Assembly: GCA_049323655.1 (NCBI GenBank)
Contig: JBMONO010000038.1
Span: forward strand, 62,001-126,000
Direction: 5' to 3'
DNA: 64,000 nt
Origin: DB1 sp049323655
GTDB lineage: Bacteria > Desulfobacterota > Desulfobulbia > Desulfobulbales > SURF-16
In this document: positions 1 through 10,369 of the stretch, piece by piece
Layout of the letters: the number at the start of each line of letters is the position of its first letter
Position numbering within the stretch: position 1 is the first letter of the stretch
The notes under the pieces: model-generated
What the model was told of the DNA's origin: nothing
Database searches by the model: none
What the model saw: the letters and a program-made list of their open reading frames with translations, nothing else
Program-made: the position numbers and the translations under genes

Positions 1-69
1 CGCTTTGCTACCAATCTACGTCTGGGCATTGCCTCTCAGCTCCTTTTCAGTCCTTCACACGCAACAGCT

Positions 70-441
70 TTATTTGGGGCGTTTTGCGCCATACTTCGAT
101 CGACCCTGGCGACGGTCTGAGACACCGAGCGTATCCAGCGTGCCCCTGATGATGTGATAGCGCACACCGGGAAGGTCCTTGACCCTGCCACCCCTGATCA
201 GCACCACGGAATGTTCCTGAAGATTGTGCCCGATACCGGGGATATAGGAGGTCACCTCGATGCCATTCGTCAGCCGAACCCTGGCCACTTTGCGTAGAGC
301 CGAGTTCGGTTTTTTTGGCGTCGTTGTATAGACACGAACACAGACACCCCTCCGCTGCGGGCACGCCTGCAAGGCTGGGGTCGTCGTTCTCTTTGCCGCT
401 TTTTTACGACCGTGCCGTACCAATTGGTTGATGGTGGGCAT
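70..441 (-). CDS. rpsL: 30S ribosomal protein S12
   Basis: S12 lies at the decoding centre of the small ribosomal subunit and affects translational accuracy. The 123-residue product has the usual family length. It shows the conserved basic segment around TTPKKPNSALRK and the loop DLPGVRYH, the two regions where streptomycin-resistance changes usually arise; both look wild type. An AGGAG ribosome-binding site sits about 8 nt before the ATG. It is the last gene of the block in the window and follows rpoC on the same strand. The next expected gene, rpsG, would lie beyond the left edge. Identification is secure. Confidence 0.97.
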   Translation of the reverse strand: MPTINQLVRHGRKKAAKRTTTPALQACPQRRGVCVRVYTTTPKKPNSALRKVARVRLTNGIEVTSYIPGIGHNLQEHSVVLIRGGRVKDLPGVRYHIIRGTLDTLGVSDRRQGRSKYGAKRPK

Positions 442-530
442 TGATTAAACTCCTGCATTTGTAGTTATATCTTACGCCTTACAGAGAAGGCGTTCCGATT
501 TTATCCAATCGAAAAACGGAATAGATACAC

Positions 531-580
531 GATGGCGGCAAAGGTGTCAAGGAGAAACTTATCCGTCCTTTGCCGCCATC
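531..580. repeat. 14-bp perfect inverted repeat between rpoC and rpsL
   Basis: The arms at 531-544 and 567-580 are perfectly complementary (GATGGCGGCAAAGG and its reverse complement) around a 22-nt loop. It lies just downstream of the rpoC stop codon. No run of T follows on the minus strand, so it may be a processing or attenuation hairpin rather than a simple terminator. A smaller hairpin (CGCCTT/AAGGCG, 474-491) lies nearer rpsL. Confidence 0.6.
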
Positions 581-603
581 ATCACCTTTTTTACCGCCGC
601 CCC

Positions 604-3600
604 CTAATCCTCAAGGGCGTAACGAGCAAGTCCGGTACCGGCCGGGACCAGCCGCCCCATGATGACATTTTCCTTCAATCCGCTCAAATCATCAAGCTTG
701 CCTGCCATAGCGGCATTGGTCAGCACCTTGGTGGTTTCCTGGAAAGAGGCCGCGGATATGAAGCTATCCGTGCTGAGTGACGCCTTGGTGACGCCGAGAA
801 GCAGGGGCTCAGCAACCGCCGGACGACCGCCCTCTCGGAGAATTTTTTCGTTCTCCTCGTTGAATTTCCATGCTTCCACCTGCTCACCAAGCATGAACGT
901 GCTGTCGCCCACCCGGGTGATCTGCACACGCCGCAACATCTGCCGGACAATCACCTCAATGTGCTTGTCATTGATTTTGACGCCCTGCAGACGATACACT
1001 TCCTGGATCTCGTTGACCAGAAATTTGGCAAGCTCCTTGACGCCCATGACCCGAAGGATGTCATTGGGATCCGGTGAGCCGTCCATCAAGGGTTCCCCGG
1101 CCTTGACATAGTCCCCCTCATGGACGCTGATATGCTTGCCTTTAGGAATGAGGTATTCCTTCGGTTCGCCTATCTCAGGGGTGACAATCACCCGTTTCTT
1201 GCCCTTCAGATCCTTGCCGAAACTGACCCGCCCGTTAATCTCGCTGATAATGGCATGCTCTTTGGGCTTGCGCACCTCGAAGAGTTCGGCGACCCGCGGC
1301 AAACCACCGGTAATATCCTTGGTTTTCGTGGTCTCCCGGGGGATCTTGCCGAGCACGGTGCCGGCCAGAATCTCCTGTCCTTCTTCGACATTGATAATGG
1401 TACCGACCGGCAGAGAATAGCGGGCCGGTGTTCCGGTTCCTTCGAGTTTCAGGGTCTTTCCCTTATCCCCCTTAAGCGAGATGCGTGGATTCATCGCCGC
1501 TACCTTTGAGGCGATGATGACATAGCTTGCCTTGCCGGTGATCGGATCAACCCGCTCCTGCATGGTGGTTCCCTCGATAATGTCGCCGAACTTGACCGTA
1601 CCGGAAATCTCACTGACAATGGGAATGGTATAAGGATCCCAGTCAGCAATCAGGGTGTTCGGTTCCACCGTGTCTCCGTCATTGACGTGGAGAATAGCGC
1701 CGTAAGTCACCGGATACCTTTCCCGTTCGCGGCCCTTGGTGCCGAGGATGCTGATTTCACCATTGCGATTCATGACAACCAGATTACCCTCACTATTCTT
1801 GACGCAGTGGAGATCCTGGAACTTGACCTCGCCGCCATGAAGGGTACGGATTTCCGCCTGCATAACGCTGCGGCTTGCCGTGCCGCCGATATGAAAGGTC
1901 CGCATGGTCAACTGGGTACCCGGCTCGCCGATGGACTGGGCGGCAATGATACCGACCGCCTCACCAATGTTGACCATGTGGCCGCGCCCGAGATCACGCC
2001 CATAACAGGAAACGCAAACGCCACGCCTTGAATTGCAGGTCAGTACCGAACGGATCATGACCCGGTCGATGCCGGCAAATTCGATGGTCTCAACCTTGTC
2101 CTCGGTGATCTCTTCTCCCGCCTTGACAATCGTTTCGCCGGTAAAGGGATCAATGATGTCCTCCAGGGCGACGCGACCAAGAATACGCTCACCGACCCGC
2201 TGGATGACCTCACCACCCTCAAACAGCGGTTCCGCCATGATGCCGTCCAGAGTGCCGCAATCGCGCTCCGTTATGGTGGAATCCTGGGCCACGTCAACCA
2301 GCCTCCTGGTCAGATACCCTGAGTTGGCCGTTTTCAGCGCAGTATCGGCCAAACCCTTACGGGCGCCGTGGGTTGAAATAAAATATTCAAGGACATTCAA
2401 CCCTTCCCGAAAATTTGCCCGAATAGGAGACTCGATAATGGCACCGGATGGTTTGGCCATCAGGCCGCGCATACCGGCAAGCTGACGAATCTGATCCTTA
2501 CTGCCGCGCGCTCCCGAGTCGGCCATGATGTAGATGGGATTGAAACTCGGCGTTTCAACGAGCTGCTTGTTCTGGTCACGCAGGTACTGAACCGACAGCT
2601 CCTTCATCATTTCCAGGGCAACATCATCAGTAGCCCTGGACCAGATATCGACTACCTTGTTGTATTTTTCACCGGAGGTGATCAGACCGTCGGCATACTG
2701 CTGCTCAACATCCATGACCTCGTTTTCCGATTTCGCCAGGATCTCCTCCTTGCTCACCGGAATCTGCATGTCATTGATGGAAATCGAAATCGCTGCCTGG
2801 GTGGCAAACTCATAGCCGATATCCTTCAAACGATCGGCCAGGATGACTGTTTCTTTGGTCCCAGCATGGCGGTAGGTGTAATCGATTAATTTGGCCAGGG
2901 CCTTTTTCTTCAGCACCTGATTGACGACGGAAAAAGGAAGAGACGGCGGCAACAGCTCTCCGATCAGGACACGACCGATGGTAGTGTCAACCAGCTCACC
3001 GTTGATGCGCACCTTCACCTTTGCCTGCAGATGGACTTCGCCATAGTCATAGGCGATGCGCGCCTCTTCGGGGGAGGAAAAAATCCTACCCTCACCTTTG
3101 GCAAACAATCGTTCCCTCGTCATGTAATAGAGACCGAGAACAATATCCTGACTGGGAATGATGATCGGTTCACCGTGGGCCGGGGAGAGGATGTTGTTGG
3201 TCGACATCATCAAAACCCGCGCCTCCATCTGCGCCTCCACCGTCAAAGGGACATGAACCGCCATCTGATCACCGTCAAAGTCGGCGTTAAACGCCGAACA
3301 GACAAGCGGATGCAGCTGAATAGCCTTGCCCTCGATCAGCACCGGCTCAAAAGCCTGCATACCGAGACGATGCAGGGTCGGCGCCCGGTTCAGGATGACC
3401 GGGTATTCAGTGACGACATCATCGAGGACATCCCAGACCTCTTTTGTTTCCTTTTCCACCATTTTCCGAGCACTTTTGATGGTGGTGACATGACCGAGCA
3501 TCTCAAGCCTGTTGTAAATGAAAGGCTTGAAAAGCTCCAATGCCATCTTTTTCGGCAGGCCGCACTGGTGGAGACGAAGATGCGGACCGACGACAATAAC

Positions 3601-4659
3601 GGTACGTCCGGAATAATCGACGCGCTTGCCGAGGAGATTCTGGCGGAAACGGCCCTGCTTGCCTTTCAGCATATCGCTTAAGGATTTCAATGGCCTTTTA
3701 TTCGGCCCGGTAATGACCTTGCCGCGCCGACCGTTGTCGAACAGCACGTCCACCGCCTCCTGCAGCATCCTTTTTTCATTGCGGATGATGATCTCCGGCG
3801 CATCGAGTTCGAGCAAACGCTTTAAACGATTGTTGCGATTGATGACCCGCCGATAGAGATCATTGAGATCAGAGGTGGCGAAGCGACCGCCTTCGAGGGG
3901 AACGAGCGGACGAAGATCGGGCGGCAGTACTGGAATAACATCGAGTATCATCCATTCCGGCTTGTTGCCTGAGTCACGGAAGGCCTCGACGATATTGAGC
4001 CGCTTGGCCAGCTTTTTCCGTTTGGCCTCGGAGCCGGTCTGGCGCATTTCGTCGCGCAGTTTTTTGGACAGATCATCAAGATCGAGACTTTTCAGGATAT
4101 CCTTGATGGCTGCTGCGCCGATGCCGACGGTGAATTTCCCAGGATATTCCTCCTTGCTCTGCCGGTATTGTTCTTCGGTGAGCAGGCTCCCGACCGGGAT
4201 AGAGGGCTCATCCGAGCTGACCACGACATAGGAATCAAAGTAGAGAACCTTTTCCAACTCTTTCAAGGTCATGTCGCAGAGATTGCCGATCTTGCTCGGC
4301 AGACTCTTGAGAAACCAGATATGGGCCACCGGCGAGGCAAGTTCAATATGGCCGAGCCGTTCACGGCGGACCTTGGACTGGATGACCTCGACCCCGCATT
4401 TTTCACAGATGACGCCGCGGTGCTTCATCCTCTTGTATTTGCCGCAGTTGCACTCATAATCCTTTACCGGACCGAAAATTTTCGCACAGAACAGGCCATC
4501 GCGCTCCGGCTTGAAGGTGCGGTAATTGATCGTTTCCGGCTTTTTCACCTCTCCGTGCGACCAGTCGAGGATCTTTTCCGGCGAGGCGAGAGAAATCCGT
4601 ACGGTATTAAATTTAAAAGGCTTTTTTTCATTCGTAAAAAAGCTGAACAGTTCTTCCAC
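604..4659 (-). CDS. rpoC: DNA-directed RNA polymerase subunit beta'
   Basis: This is the largest core subunit of RNA polymerase. The 1351 residues fit the size seen in proteobacteria. The N-terminal zinc-binding cysteines (CNCGKY...CEKCG) lie near residues 70-90. The catalytic magnesium motif NADFDGDQ, with its three aspartates, is near residue 457. The second cysteine cluster (TCNSRRGVCVSCYGRDLG) is in the C-terminal half. The gene follows rpoB by about 115 bp in the usual rpoBC order. Confidence 0.98.
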   Translation of the reverse strand: MEELFSFFTNEKKPFKFNTVRISLASPEKILDWSHGEVKKPETINYRTFKPERDGLFCAKIFGPVKDYECNCGKYKRMKHRGVICEKCGVEVIQSKVRRERLGHIELASPVAHIWFLKSLPSKIGNLCDMTLKELEKVLYFDSYVVVSSDEPSIPVGSLLTEEQYRQSKEEYPGKFTVGIGAAAIKDILKSLDLDDLSKKLRDEMRQTGSEAKRKKLAKRLNIVEAFRDSGNKPEWMILDVIPVLPPDLRPLVPLEGGRFATSDLNDLYRRVINRNNRLKRLLELDAPEIIIRNEKRMLQEAVDVLFDNGRRGKVITGPNKRPLKSLSDMLKGKQGRFRQNLLGKRVDYSGRTVIVVGPHLRLHQCGLPKKMALELFKPFIYNRLEMLGHVTTIKSARKMVEKETKEVWDVLDDVVTEYPVILNRAPTLHRLGMQAFEPVLIEGKAIQLHPLVCSAFNADFDGDQMAVHVPLTVEAQMEARVLMMSTNNILSPAHGEPIIIPSQDIVLGLYYMTRERLFAKGEGRIFSSPEEARIAYDYGEVHLQAKVKVRINGELVDTTIGRVLIGELLPPSLPFSVVNQVLKKKALAKLIDYTYRHAGTKETVILADRLKDIGYEFATQAAISISINDMQIPVSKEEILAKSENEVMDVEQQYADGLITSGEKYNKVVDIWSRATDDVALEMMKELSVQYLRDQNKQLVETPSFNPIYIMADSGARGSKDQIRQLAGMRGLMAKPSGAIIESPIRANFREGLNVLEYFISTHGARKGLADTALKTANSGYLTRRLVDVAQDSTITERDCGTLDGIMAEPLFEGGEVIQRVGERILGRVALEDIIDPFTGETIVKAGEEITEDKVETIEFAGIDRVMIRSVLTCNSRRGVCVSCYGRDLGRGHMVNIGEAVGIIAAQSIGEPGTQLTMRTFHIGGTASRSVMQAEIRTLHGGEVKFQDLHCVKNSEGNLVVMNRNGEISILGTKGRERERYPVTYGAILHVNDGDTVEPNTLIADWDPYTIPIVSEISGTVKFGDIIEGTTMQERVDPITGKASYVIIASKVAAMNPRISLKGDKGKTLKLEGTGTPARYSLPVGTIINVEEGQEILAGTVLGKIPRETTKTKDITGGLPRVAELFEVRKPKEHAIISEINGRVSFGKDLKGKKRVIVTPEIGEPKEYLIPKGKHISVHEGDYVKAGEPLMDGSPDPNDILRVMGVKELAKFLVNEIQEVYRLQGVKINDKHIEVIVRQMLRRVQITRVGDSTFMLGEQVEAWKFNEENEKILREGGRPAVAEPLLLGVTKASLSTDSFISAASFQETTKVLTNAAMAGKLDDLSGLKENVIMGRLVPAGTGLARYALED

Positions 4660-4775
4660 GGCACCACCCTTGTAAACAGTTATTCGTTTCGTCTCAGTCT
4701 GTTGAGGACGGAGCGCATCACATCAGGCGATTCGAGCAGCACGAGCTGATCCCGAATAGGATTCGGGTTTCACGA

Positions 4776-7700
4776 CTATTCCAGCAGTTCCATGTCAAGA
4801 CAAAGCCCCTGCAGCTCCTTGATGAGAACATGAAAGGACTCCGGCAGACCAGCTGTCAGGAAATTGTTGCCCTTGACGATTTTTTCATACATTTTCGTGC
4901 GCCCGGTGACATCGTCAGACTTCACGGTGAGAAATTCCTGCAACGTGTAGGCCGCCCCGTATGCCTCCATGGCCCACACCTCCATCTCGCCGAGTCGCTG
5001 CCCGCCGAACTGGGCCTTGCCGCCCAGCGGTTGCTGGGTCACGAGCGAATAGGGTCCGGTGGAACGGGCGTGAATCTTGTCATCAACCAAATGGTGAAGT
5101 TTCATGATATACATGGTGCCAACTGTAACCTGATTTTCAAACCTTTCGCCGGTCAATCCGTCATACAGTACGGACTGGCCCACCTCCTCGCAGCCGGCCT
5201 CGACCAGCATCTGACGGATCTCCGCCTCGGTGGCCCCATCGAACACCGGGGTGGCGATATGAATTCCCGACCCCATCTTACGTCCCATCACAAGGAGATC
5301 GTCATCACTGAGGCCATCAGTGAGTTCAGCATATTCGGAGGGTGAATAAATTTTCTGCAGCTTGGCCTTCAGAGCGGCAAGCTCCTTCTTTTCAGCCAAA
5401 CGCTGAATCTGCTCTCCAAGCTGTTTGGCAGCCCGACCGAGATGGACCTCCAACACCTGGCCGATGTTCATACGCGACGGTACGCCGAGAGGGTTCAGCA
5501 CGACGTCCACCGGCGTCCCGTCGGCGAAATAGGGCATATCCTCCTCCGGCAGGATCCGAGAGACGACACCCTTGTTTCCATGACGGCCGGCCATCTTATC
5601 GCCGACTGCCAGTTTGCGTTTGGTGGCGACATAGACCTTGACCATCTTGATGACGCCGGGCGGCAGGTCATCGCCCTTTTTCAGACGTTCGATGCGTGCC
5701 TTGTAGCGTTCGCTGACTTCCTCGACCTGCTTGTCGAAGCGATCAAAAAGCAGGTCGATTTCACCCTGGAGCCGATCGCGATTGGTAAAATCAATCCGTT
5801 TGATGTCCGCAAGTGCCATCTTTTCCAGAATATCCACGGTTATACGTCCACCTTCCTGGAGCAGCATATCGCCGTTTTTCCCCATGAACACCGAGGCGGC
5901 TTTTTCGGCAGCGAGAATCTCGGCCACGCTGTTTTTCACCGCTTTTTTCAGGCAGTTGACTTCGTCATCACGATCACGTTCGAGTCGGCGAACCTCCATT
6001 TTTTCAATGGCCAGGGTTCGCTCATCCTTTTCCACCCCTTTACGGGAAAAAACCTTGGCATCAATGACAACCCCCTCGACCCCTGGTGGGACGCGCAGTG
6101 AGGTATCTTTAACGTCGCCTGCTTTTTCACCGAAAATGGCCCGCAACAGCTTTTCCTCCGGTGACAGCTGAGTTTCCCCTTTGGGGGTAACTTTCCCCAC
6201 CATGGTGTCACCGGGCTTGATTTCAGCGCCGATGCGGACCACTCCGCTTTCGTCGAGATTGCGGAGACTTTCCTCGCTAACGTTAGGAATATCACGGGTA
6301 ATCTCTTCCTTGCCCAGCTTCGTATCCCGGGCCACTGTCTCGAAAACCTCGATGTGCAGGGATGTGTAGGTATCCTCGCGCAGCAGCTTTTCGCTGACCA
6401 GGATGGAATCCTCAAAGTTGAAGCCACGCCACGGCATAAAGGCGATGGTGACATTCTTGCCAAGGGCCAGCTCCCCCCTTTCGACCGCCGGCCCGTCAGC
6501 GAGGATCTCGTTTTTCACTACCCGTTGGCCGGGAAGGACCAGTGGGCGCTGGTTAAAGCAGGTGGACTGATTGGATTTCCGGTATTTGTCCAGCCGATAC
6601 ACGGCGATACCAGTATCAAAGCCATCGGTCCCCGGCTGATCATAACGGACGACGACCCGGTTGGCATCCACCTCCTCCACCACCCCATCGCCGCCGGCAA
6701 GCAGACAGACTCCGGAATCACAGGCGACCTTTCTTTCCATGCCCGTACCGATAATGGGCGTGGCGGTCCGCAGCAAGGGAACCCCCTGACGCTGCATGTT
6801 GGAGCCCATCAGGGCGCGGTTGGCGTCGTCGTTGTCAAGAAAGGGAATCATGGAGGCAGCAACGCTGACCAGCTGATTCGGCGAGACATCCATACAGGTC
6901 ACCTTGTCGGCACTGGTCAGGACAACCTCGCCCTCTTCACGGGCAATAAAATTATCCGCCTGCAACACGCCGTTTTCATCCACTTTGGCTATGGCCGGGA
7001 CAAAAACCTCATTTTTTTCCCGTAAGGCGGACATATAAACGACCTCATCGGTCACCCGTCGATTGACGACCCTGCGGTACGGTGTTTCAATAAAGCCATA
7101 CTCATTGACTTTGGCAAAGCCGGCCAGTGAAACGATCAGACCGATATTCGGACCTTCCGGTGTTTCAACCGGGCAAATTCTTCCATAATGGGTCGGATGA
7201 ACGTCGCGCACTTCGAACCCGGCGCGTTCACGGGAGAGACCACCCGGACCGAGGGCGCTCAGTCTTCTTTTGTGGGTGACCTCGGAAAGCGGATTGGTCT
7301 GGTCCATGAACTGGGAAAGCTGGCTGGTGCCGAAAAATTCCTTGATGGCAGCGGTAATTGGCTTCGGATTGATAAGGTCGTGGGGCATCAGGGTTTCGAC
7401 TTCCTGCAGGCTCATCCGTTCACGGATAGCCCGCTCCATCCGCACCAGCCCCATCCTGTATTGATTTTCAACCAGTTCACCGACGGTACGCACCCTTCTG
7501 TTGCCAAGATGATCGATGTCATCAATCGGCCCCTGCGAATCCTTCAGACGAAGCAGGTATTTAACCGACTCCATGATATCTTCACGGGTGAGTGTCCGGG
7601 TTTCAATCGGAGTATCGAGGCCGAGCTTAGCGTTAATCTTGAAACGACCAACCTCAGACAAATCATAGGTATCCGGGTTAAAAAAAAGATTTTCAAAAAA

Positions 7701-8861
7701 TTTGACGGCCACCTCGGCTGTAGGCGGGCTGCTCGGCCGCAACCGACGATAAATCTCGAGCAGAGCTTCATCTGCAGATTCTGCCTTGTCCAGGGCCAGC
7801 GTCTTACGGAAGGCGTCACTAACCTTGATTCCGTCAATAAAGAGGGTCTCCATGGACTGTACGCCAGCCTGACGAATCTCCTCCAGCACCGACTCGGTAA
7901 TCTCAACATTGCAGGGAAGAATGACTTCGCCGGTGGCCGGATGGACGATATCTTCGGCTACAAACTGACCAATGAGTGTTTCGGGCTCAACTTCGAGAAC
8001 TTTAATCCCGGCTTCCTGGAGACGGCTGGCCAGGGCCTTACCGATTTTACGGTTCTGTTTGGCAAGGATTTCACCGGTTTCCGGATGAATCAGATCATGA
8101 GGAGCACGGTGACCCACCACCATGGCAGCCACGAATTTTTTAAAAATCTTACCTTCGTGAAAGGAGATCTTTTCGGTGTCATAAAAATAGCGCAGCAGTT
8201 CCGCCCCGTTGTATCCCAGCGCCTTCAGCAGGGTACTGACCGGGAATTTCCGCCGGCGGTCGATACGCACATGGAGGATGTCCTTTGCATCAAACTCAAG
8301 GTCAACCCAGGATCCACGGACGGGGATAATGCGGGCTGAATAGAGCAGTTTGCCACCCGAATGGGTCTTGCCGCCATCATGGGCGTAGAAAAGGCCGGGT
8401 GAACGTTGCAACTGACTGACGATGACCCGTTCAGTGCCGTTGATGACAAAGACACCGGCCTTGGTCATCAGGGGGATGGAACCGAGATAAACCGACTGCT
8501 CCTTGATGTCCCGGATGTTTTTGACATCGGTTTCCGGATCGATATCGTAGGTAACGAGGCGAACGGTGATTTTAATCGGCACTTCATAGGTCATGCCCCG
8601 CTCAACGCACTCCTCTACCGTATATTTTGGTTCGCCAAAGTGATAACGAACAAATTCCAGCGTACAGAGTCCATTAAAATCTTGAATCGGAAAAACTGAT
8701 TTGTATATTGCCTGTAAACCCGAATCTTCACGCTCATCAGGATCAACATCGATCTGCAGAAATTTTTCATAGGAGACCCTCTGCATATCAATCAGATGTG
8801 GTTTTTCTATTACTTCGCCGATTTTCGCAAAACTTTTCCTGACTATTTTATTAACCTTCAT
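4776..8861 (-). CDS. rpoB: DNA-directed RNA polymerase subunit beta
   Basis: This is the second catalytic subunit of RNA polymerase and the target of rifampicin. The 1361-residue product contains the rifampicin-binding region (LSQFMDQTNPLSEVTHKRRL and the following LGPGGLSRERAGFEVRDVH), with no visible resistance-type substitution. It also has the conserved C-terminal stretch GGKAQFGGQRLGEMEVWA. The start MKVNKIVRKSF is typical of deltaproteobacterial RpoB. It is flanked by rplL upstream and rpoC downstream. Confidence 0.98.
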   Translation of the reverse strand: MKVNKIVRKSFAKIGEVIEKPHLIDMQRVSYEKFLQIDVDPDEREDSGLQAIYKSVFPIQDFNGLCTLEFVRYHFGEPKYTVEECVERGMTYEVPIKITVRLVTYDIDPETDVKNIRDIKEQSVYLGSIPLMTKAGVFVINGTERVIVSQLQRSPGLFYAHDGGKTHSGGKLLYSARIIPVRGSWVDLEFDAKDILHVRIDRRRKFPVSTLLKALGYNGAELLRYFYDTEKISFHEGKIFKKFVAAMVVGHRAPHDLIHPETGEILAKQNRKIGKALASRLQEAGIKVLEVEPETLIGQFVAEDIVHPATGEVILPCNVEITESVLEEIRQAGVQSMETLFIDGIKVSDAFRKTLALDKAESADEALLEIYRRLRPSSPPTAEVAVKFFENLFFNPDTYDLSEVGRFKINAKLGLDTPIETRTLTREDIMESVKYLLRLKDSQGPIDDIDHLGNRRVRTVGELVENQYRMGLVRMERAIRERMSLQEVETLMPHDLINPKPITAAIKEFFGTSQLSQFMDQTNPLSEVTHKRRLSALGPGGLSRERAGFEVRDVHPTHYGRICPVETPEGPNIGLIVSLAGFAKVNEYGFIETPYRRVVNRRVTDEVVYMSALREKNEVFVPAIAKVDENGVLQADNFIAREEGEVVLTSADKVTCMDVSPNQLVSVAASMIPFLDNDDANRALMGSNMQRQGVPLLRTATPIIGTGMERKVACDSGVCLLAGGDGVVEEVDANRVVVRYDQPGTDGFDTGIAVYRLDKYRKSNQSTCFNQRPLVLPGQRVVKNEILADGPAVERGELALGKNVTIAFMPWRGFNFEDSILVSEKLLREDTYTSLHIEVFETVARDTKLGKEEITRDIPNVSEESLRNLDESGVVRIGAEIKPGDTMVGKVTPKGETQLSPEEKLLRAIFGEKAGDVKDTSLRVPPGVEGVVIDAKVFSRKGVEKDERTLAIEKMEVRRLERDRDDEVNCLKKAVKNSVAEILAAEKAASVFMGKNGDMLLQEGGRITVDILEKMALADIKRIDFTNRDRLQGEIDLLFDRFDKQVEEVSERYKARIERLKKGDDLPPGVIKMVKVYVATKRKLAVGDKMAGRHGNKGVVSRILPEEDMPYFADGTPVDVVLNPLGVPSRMNIGQVLEVHLGRAAKQLGEQIQRLAEKKELAALKAKLQKIYSPSEYAELTDGLSDDDLLVMGRKMGSGIHIATPVFDGATEAEIRQMLVEAGCEEVGQSVLYDGLTGERFENQVTVGTMYIMKLHHLVDDKIHARSTGPYSLVTQQPLGGKAQFGGQRLGEMEVWAMEAYGAAYTLQEFLTVKSDDVTGRTKMYEKIVKGNNFLTAGLPESFHVLIKELQGLCLDMELLE

Positions 8862-8953
8862 TCAGTTATGCCCTCGCCTTCAAACTGGCTCTCGGTTTAT
8901 TCGCCATGTTTCCCGGGGTAAACAGGTCAACAGTACGCTGGGGTGGAAAACGC

Positions 8954-8995
8954 AATATAACGCTACGGGGATTTTGGCCCCCGCAGCGTTATATT
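8954..8995 (-). terminator. Long hairpin between rplL and rpoB (attenuator or processing site)
   Basis: The 11-bp perfect outer arms (AATATAACGCT at 8954-8964 and its complement at 8985-8995) continue into a GC-rich inner stem. On the minus strand the hairpin is followed by TTGCG then TTTT. Its place matches the rplL-rpoB attenuator or RNase III site known from other bacteria; the function here is inferred. Confidence 0.6.
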
Positions 8996-9062
8996 CAGCG
9001 CATCTGGCAGGTCTTCGACTGCAGAGGAAGACCGTATCTATGCAGCTTTTTCAGCCAGCCAT

Positions 9063-9443
9063 TTACTTGATCTCAACCGTTCCACCGGCAGCTTCGATCT
9101 TGGCCTTGATATCTTCGGCCTCTGCCTTGGAGACACCTTCCTTAACCGGGGAAGGGGCACCTTCGACCAGATCCTTGGCCTCTTTCAGACCAAGGGAGGT
9201 AATGGCACGAACCTCTTTGATAACACCAATTTTCTTATCACCGGCAGTTACCAGGATAACATCGAATTCGGTTTTCTCCTCCACCGGTTCAGCGGCCGCT
9301 GCTACCGGACCAGCGGCGGCAACCGCAACAGGAGCAGCTGCAGACACACCGAATTTTTCTTCCATCTCCTTGACGAGCTCGGAAAGCTCAAGAACGGTCA
9401 TATTGGCGATAAAGTTAATGACATCATCTTTCGTTACAGACAT
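9063..9443 (-). CDS. rplL: 50S ribosomal protein L7/L12
   Basis: This is the flexible stalk protein that recruits translation factors to the ribosome. The 126-residue product has the expected three parts: a helical dimerisation domain (about residues 1-33), an alanine-rich hinge (about 34-52), and a C-terminal domain with EKTEFDVIL and GLKEAKDLVE. It follows rplJ by 37 bp and is presumably controlled with it by the L10 leader. Confidence 0.97.
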   Translation of the reverse strand: MSVTKDDVINFIANMTVLELSELVKEMEEKFGVSAAAPVAVAAAGPVAAAAEPVEEKTEFDVILVTAGDKKIGVIKEVRAITSLGLKEAKDLVEGAPSPVKEGVSKAEAEDIKAKIEAAGGTVEIK

Positions 9444-9480
9444 TTATCCATCCTCCATAAAAAATCATGCTGTTGTAATA

Positions 9481-10008
9481 TCAGTTGTTTTCCTGTTCTT
9501 TTTTGTCTTTGAGAGCCAGGAGGGCATAGAGCAGGCTTTGCGGTATTGCACTGAGCACACGGACAAAGCTGGTCGGTACGGCATTCATGACGGAAAGCAA
9601 AGTGGCCAGCATGACCTCCTTGCTCGGCAGAGACGACAATGCCTTCAAGTCATCGGCGCTCAGCGCCTTCCCTTCAAGAACGCCTCCCCTGAGAATCAGT
9701 TCGGGGTGGCTTTTGACAAATTCCGTCAGAATTTTTGCCGGAGCAACCGGGTCCGCATAGGATACCGTTACCGCCGTGGTCCCTTTAAGATGATCAGACA
9801 TGACCTCAAAAGGGGTTCCTTGAACCGCTCTCCGGAGCAAGGTGTTTTTTGCAACACGGATCTCGGCGTTATTCTTCTTTAGCTCACGCCGCAGCTCTTC
9901 AAAGGTTTTTACGGTGAGCCCTCGATAATCAGCGACAACGGCAAATTTTGCCTTGTCGAATTTGCCGCTGAGCTCGGCAACTACCGAGGCTTTTTCATCA
10001 CGATTCAA
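9481..10008 (-). CDS. rplJ: 50S ribosomal protein L10
   Basis: L10 is the base of the ribosomal stalk, carrying L7/L12 dimers, and is the usual autoregulator of this operon. The 175-residue product starts MNRDEKASVV and shows the family segments VVADYRGLTV and RVAKNTLLRRA. The C-terminal helix that binds L7/L12 is present. A leader RNA with L10-binding features lies directly upstream. Confidence 0.96.
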   Translation of the reverse strand: MNRDEKASVVAELSGKFDKAKFAVVADYRGLTVKTFEELRRELKKNNAEIRVAKNTLLRRAVQGTPFEVMSDHLKGTTAVTVSYADPVAPAKILTEFVKSHPELILRGGVLEGKALSADDLKALSSLPSKEVMLATLLSVMNAVPTSFVRVLSAIPQSLLYALLALKDKKEQENN

Positions 10009-10369
10009 TGTCCTACCTCCTTAACTCACACATCGCGTCTTTGACTCACCATGCCGGAGCATGACGTCCACGCTACTCCGGCAGACTCTGATTAAGCTTA
10101 TTGACACCAATAAGCCCTGGGAAATAAAAGCAGTTGAGGTCGATCAGGACAGACAAGTGATGTTATCCACTCTCCGCGGAATAGAGGACAACTGACATCA
10201 GCACGAAATTGTACGGTGACACACTTGTTTTTTTCGTTGCGAAGGCAACGTCTTGTCTCGGCAGGCCTGCAACTGCGTTTAAACCGTGGTACCTGCTGTC
10301 TTCGACATCACTACTACTGTTATGAAAAACGGCAACGCGGAGCAGGTCCACGTTCCGGGGCACCGGGAA
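10009..10369 (-). other. 361-bp rplA-rplJ intergenic leader region
   Basis: No protein-coding gene is supported here. Read on the minus strand, the stretch holds the L10-leader core at about 10255-10310 and a UUCG-type hairpin (CGTTGC/GCAACG) at about 10235-10250. The rest, up to the rplJ start, shows only weak secondary structure. The region probably carries the rplJL regulatory leader and possibly a promoter, although no convincing -35/-10 pair was picked out. Confidence 0.6.
10255..10310 (-). ncRNA. Ribosomal protein L10 leader
   Basis: Read on the minus strand, this shows the characteristic pair of segments of the L10-binding kink-turn element: GAAGACAGCAGGT, then an internal segment, then GGCCTGCCGAGAC. 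The helix formed by GCAGG/CCTGC is preserved. In known examples L10(L12)4 binds this site and represses rplJL translation. The position immediately upstream of rplJ agrees. Confidence 0.75.

Noticed and set aside
1..69. Possible start of rpsG at the left edge
   Set aside because: No S7-like reading was seen in these 69 bases. They look like the rpsL 3' flank.
7188..8339. 383-codon plus-strand frame opposite rpoB, and similar frames opposite rpoC
   Set aside because: These are shadows of highly biased, conserved coding sequence; no independent start signals or motifs were seen.
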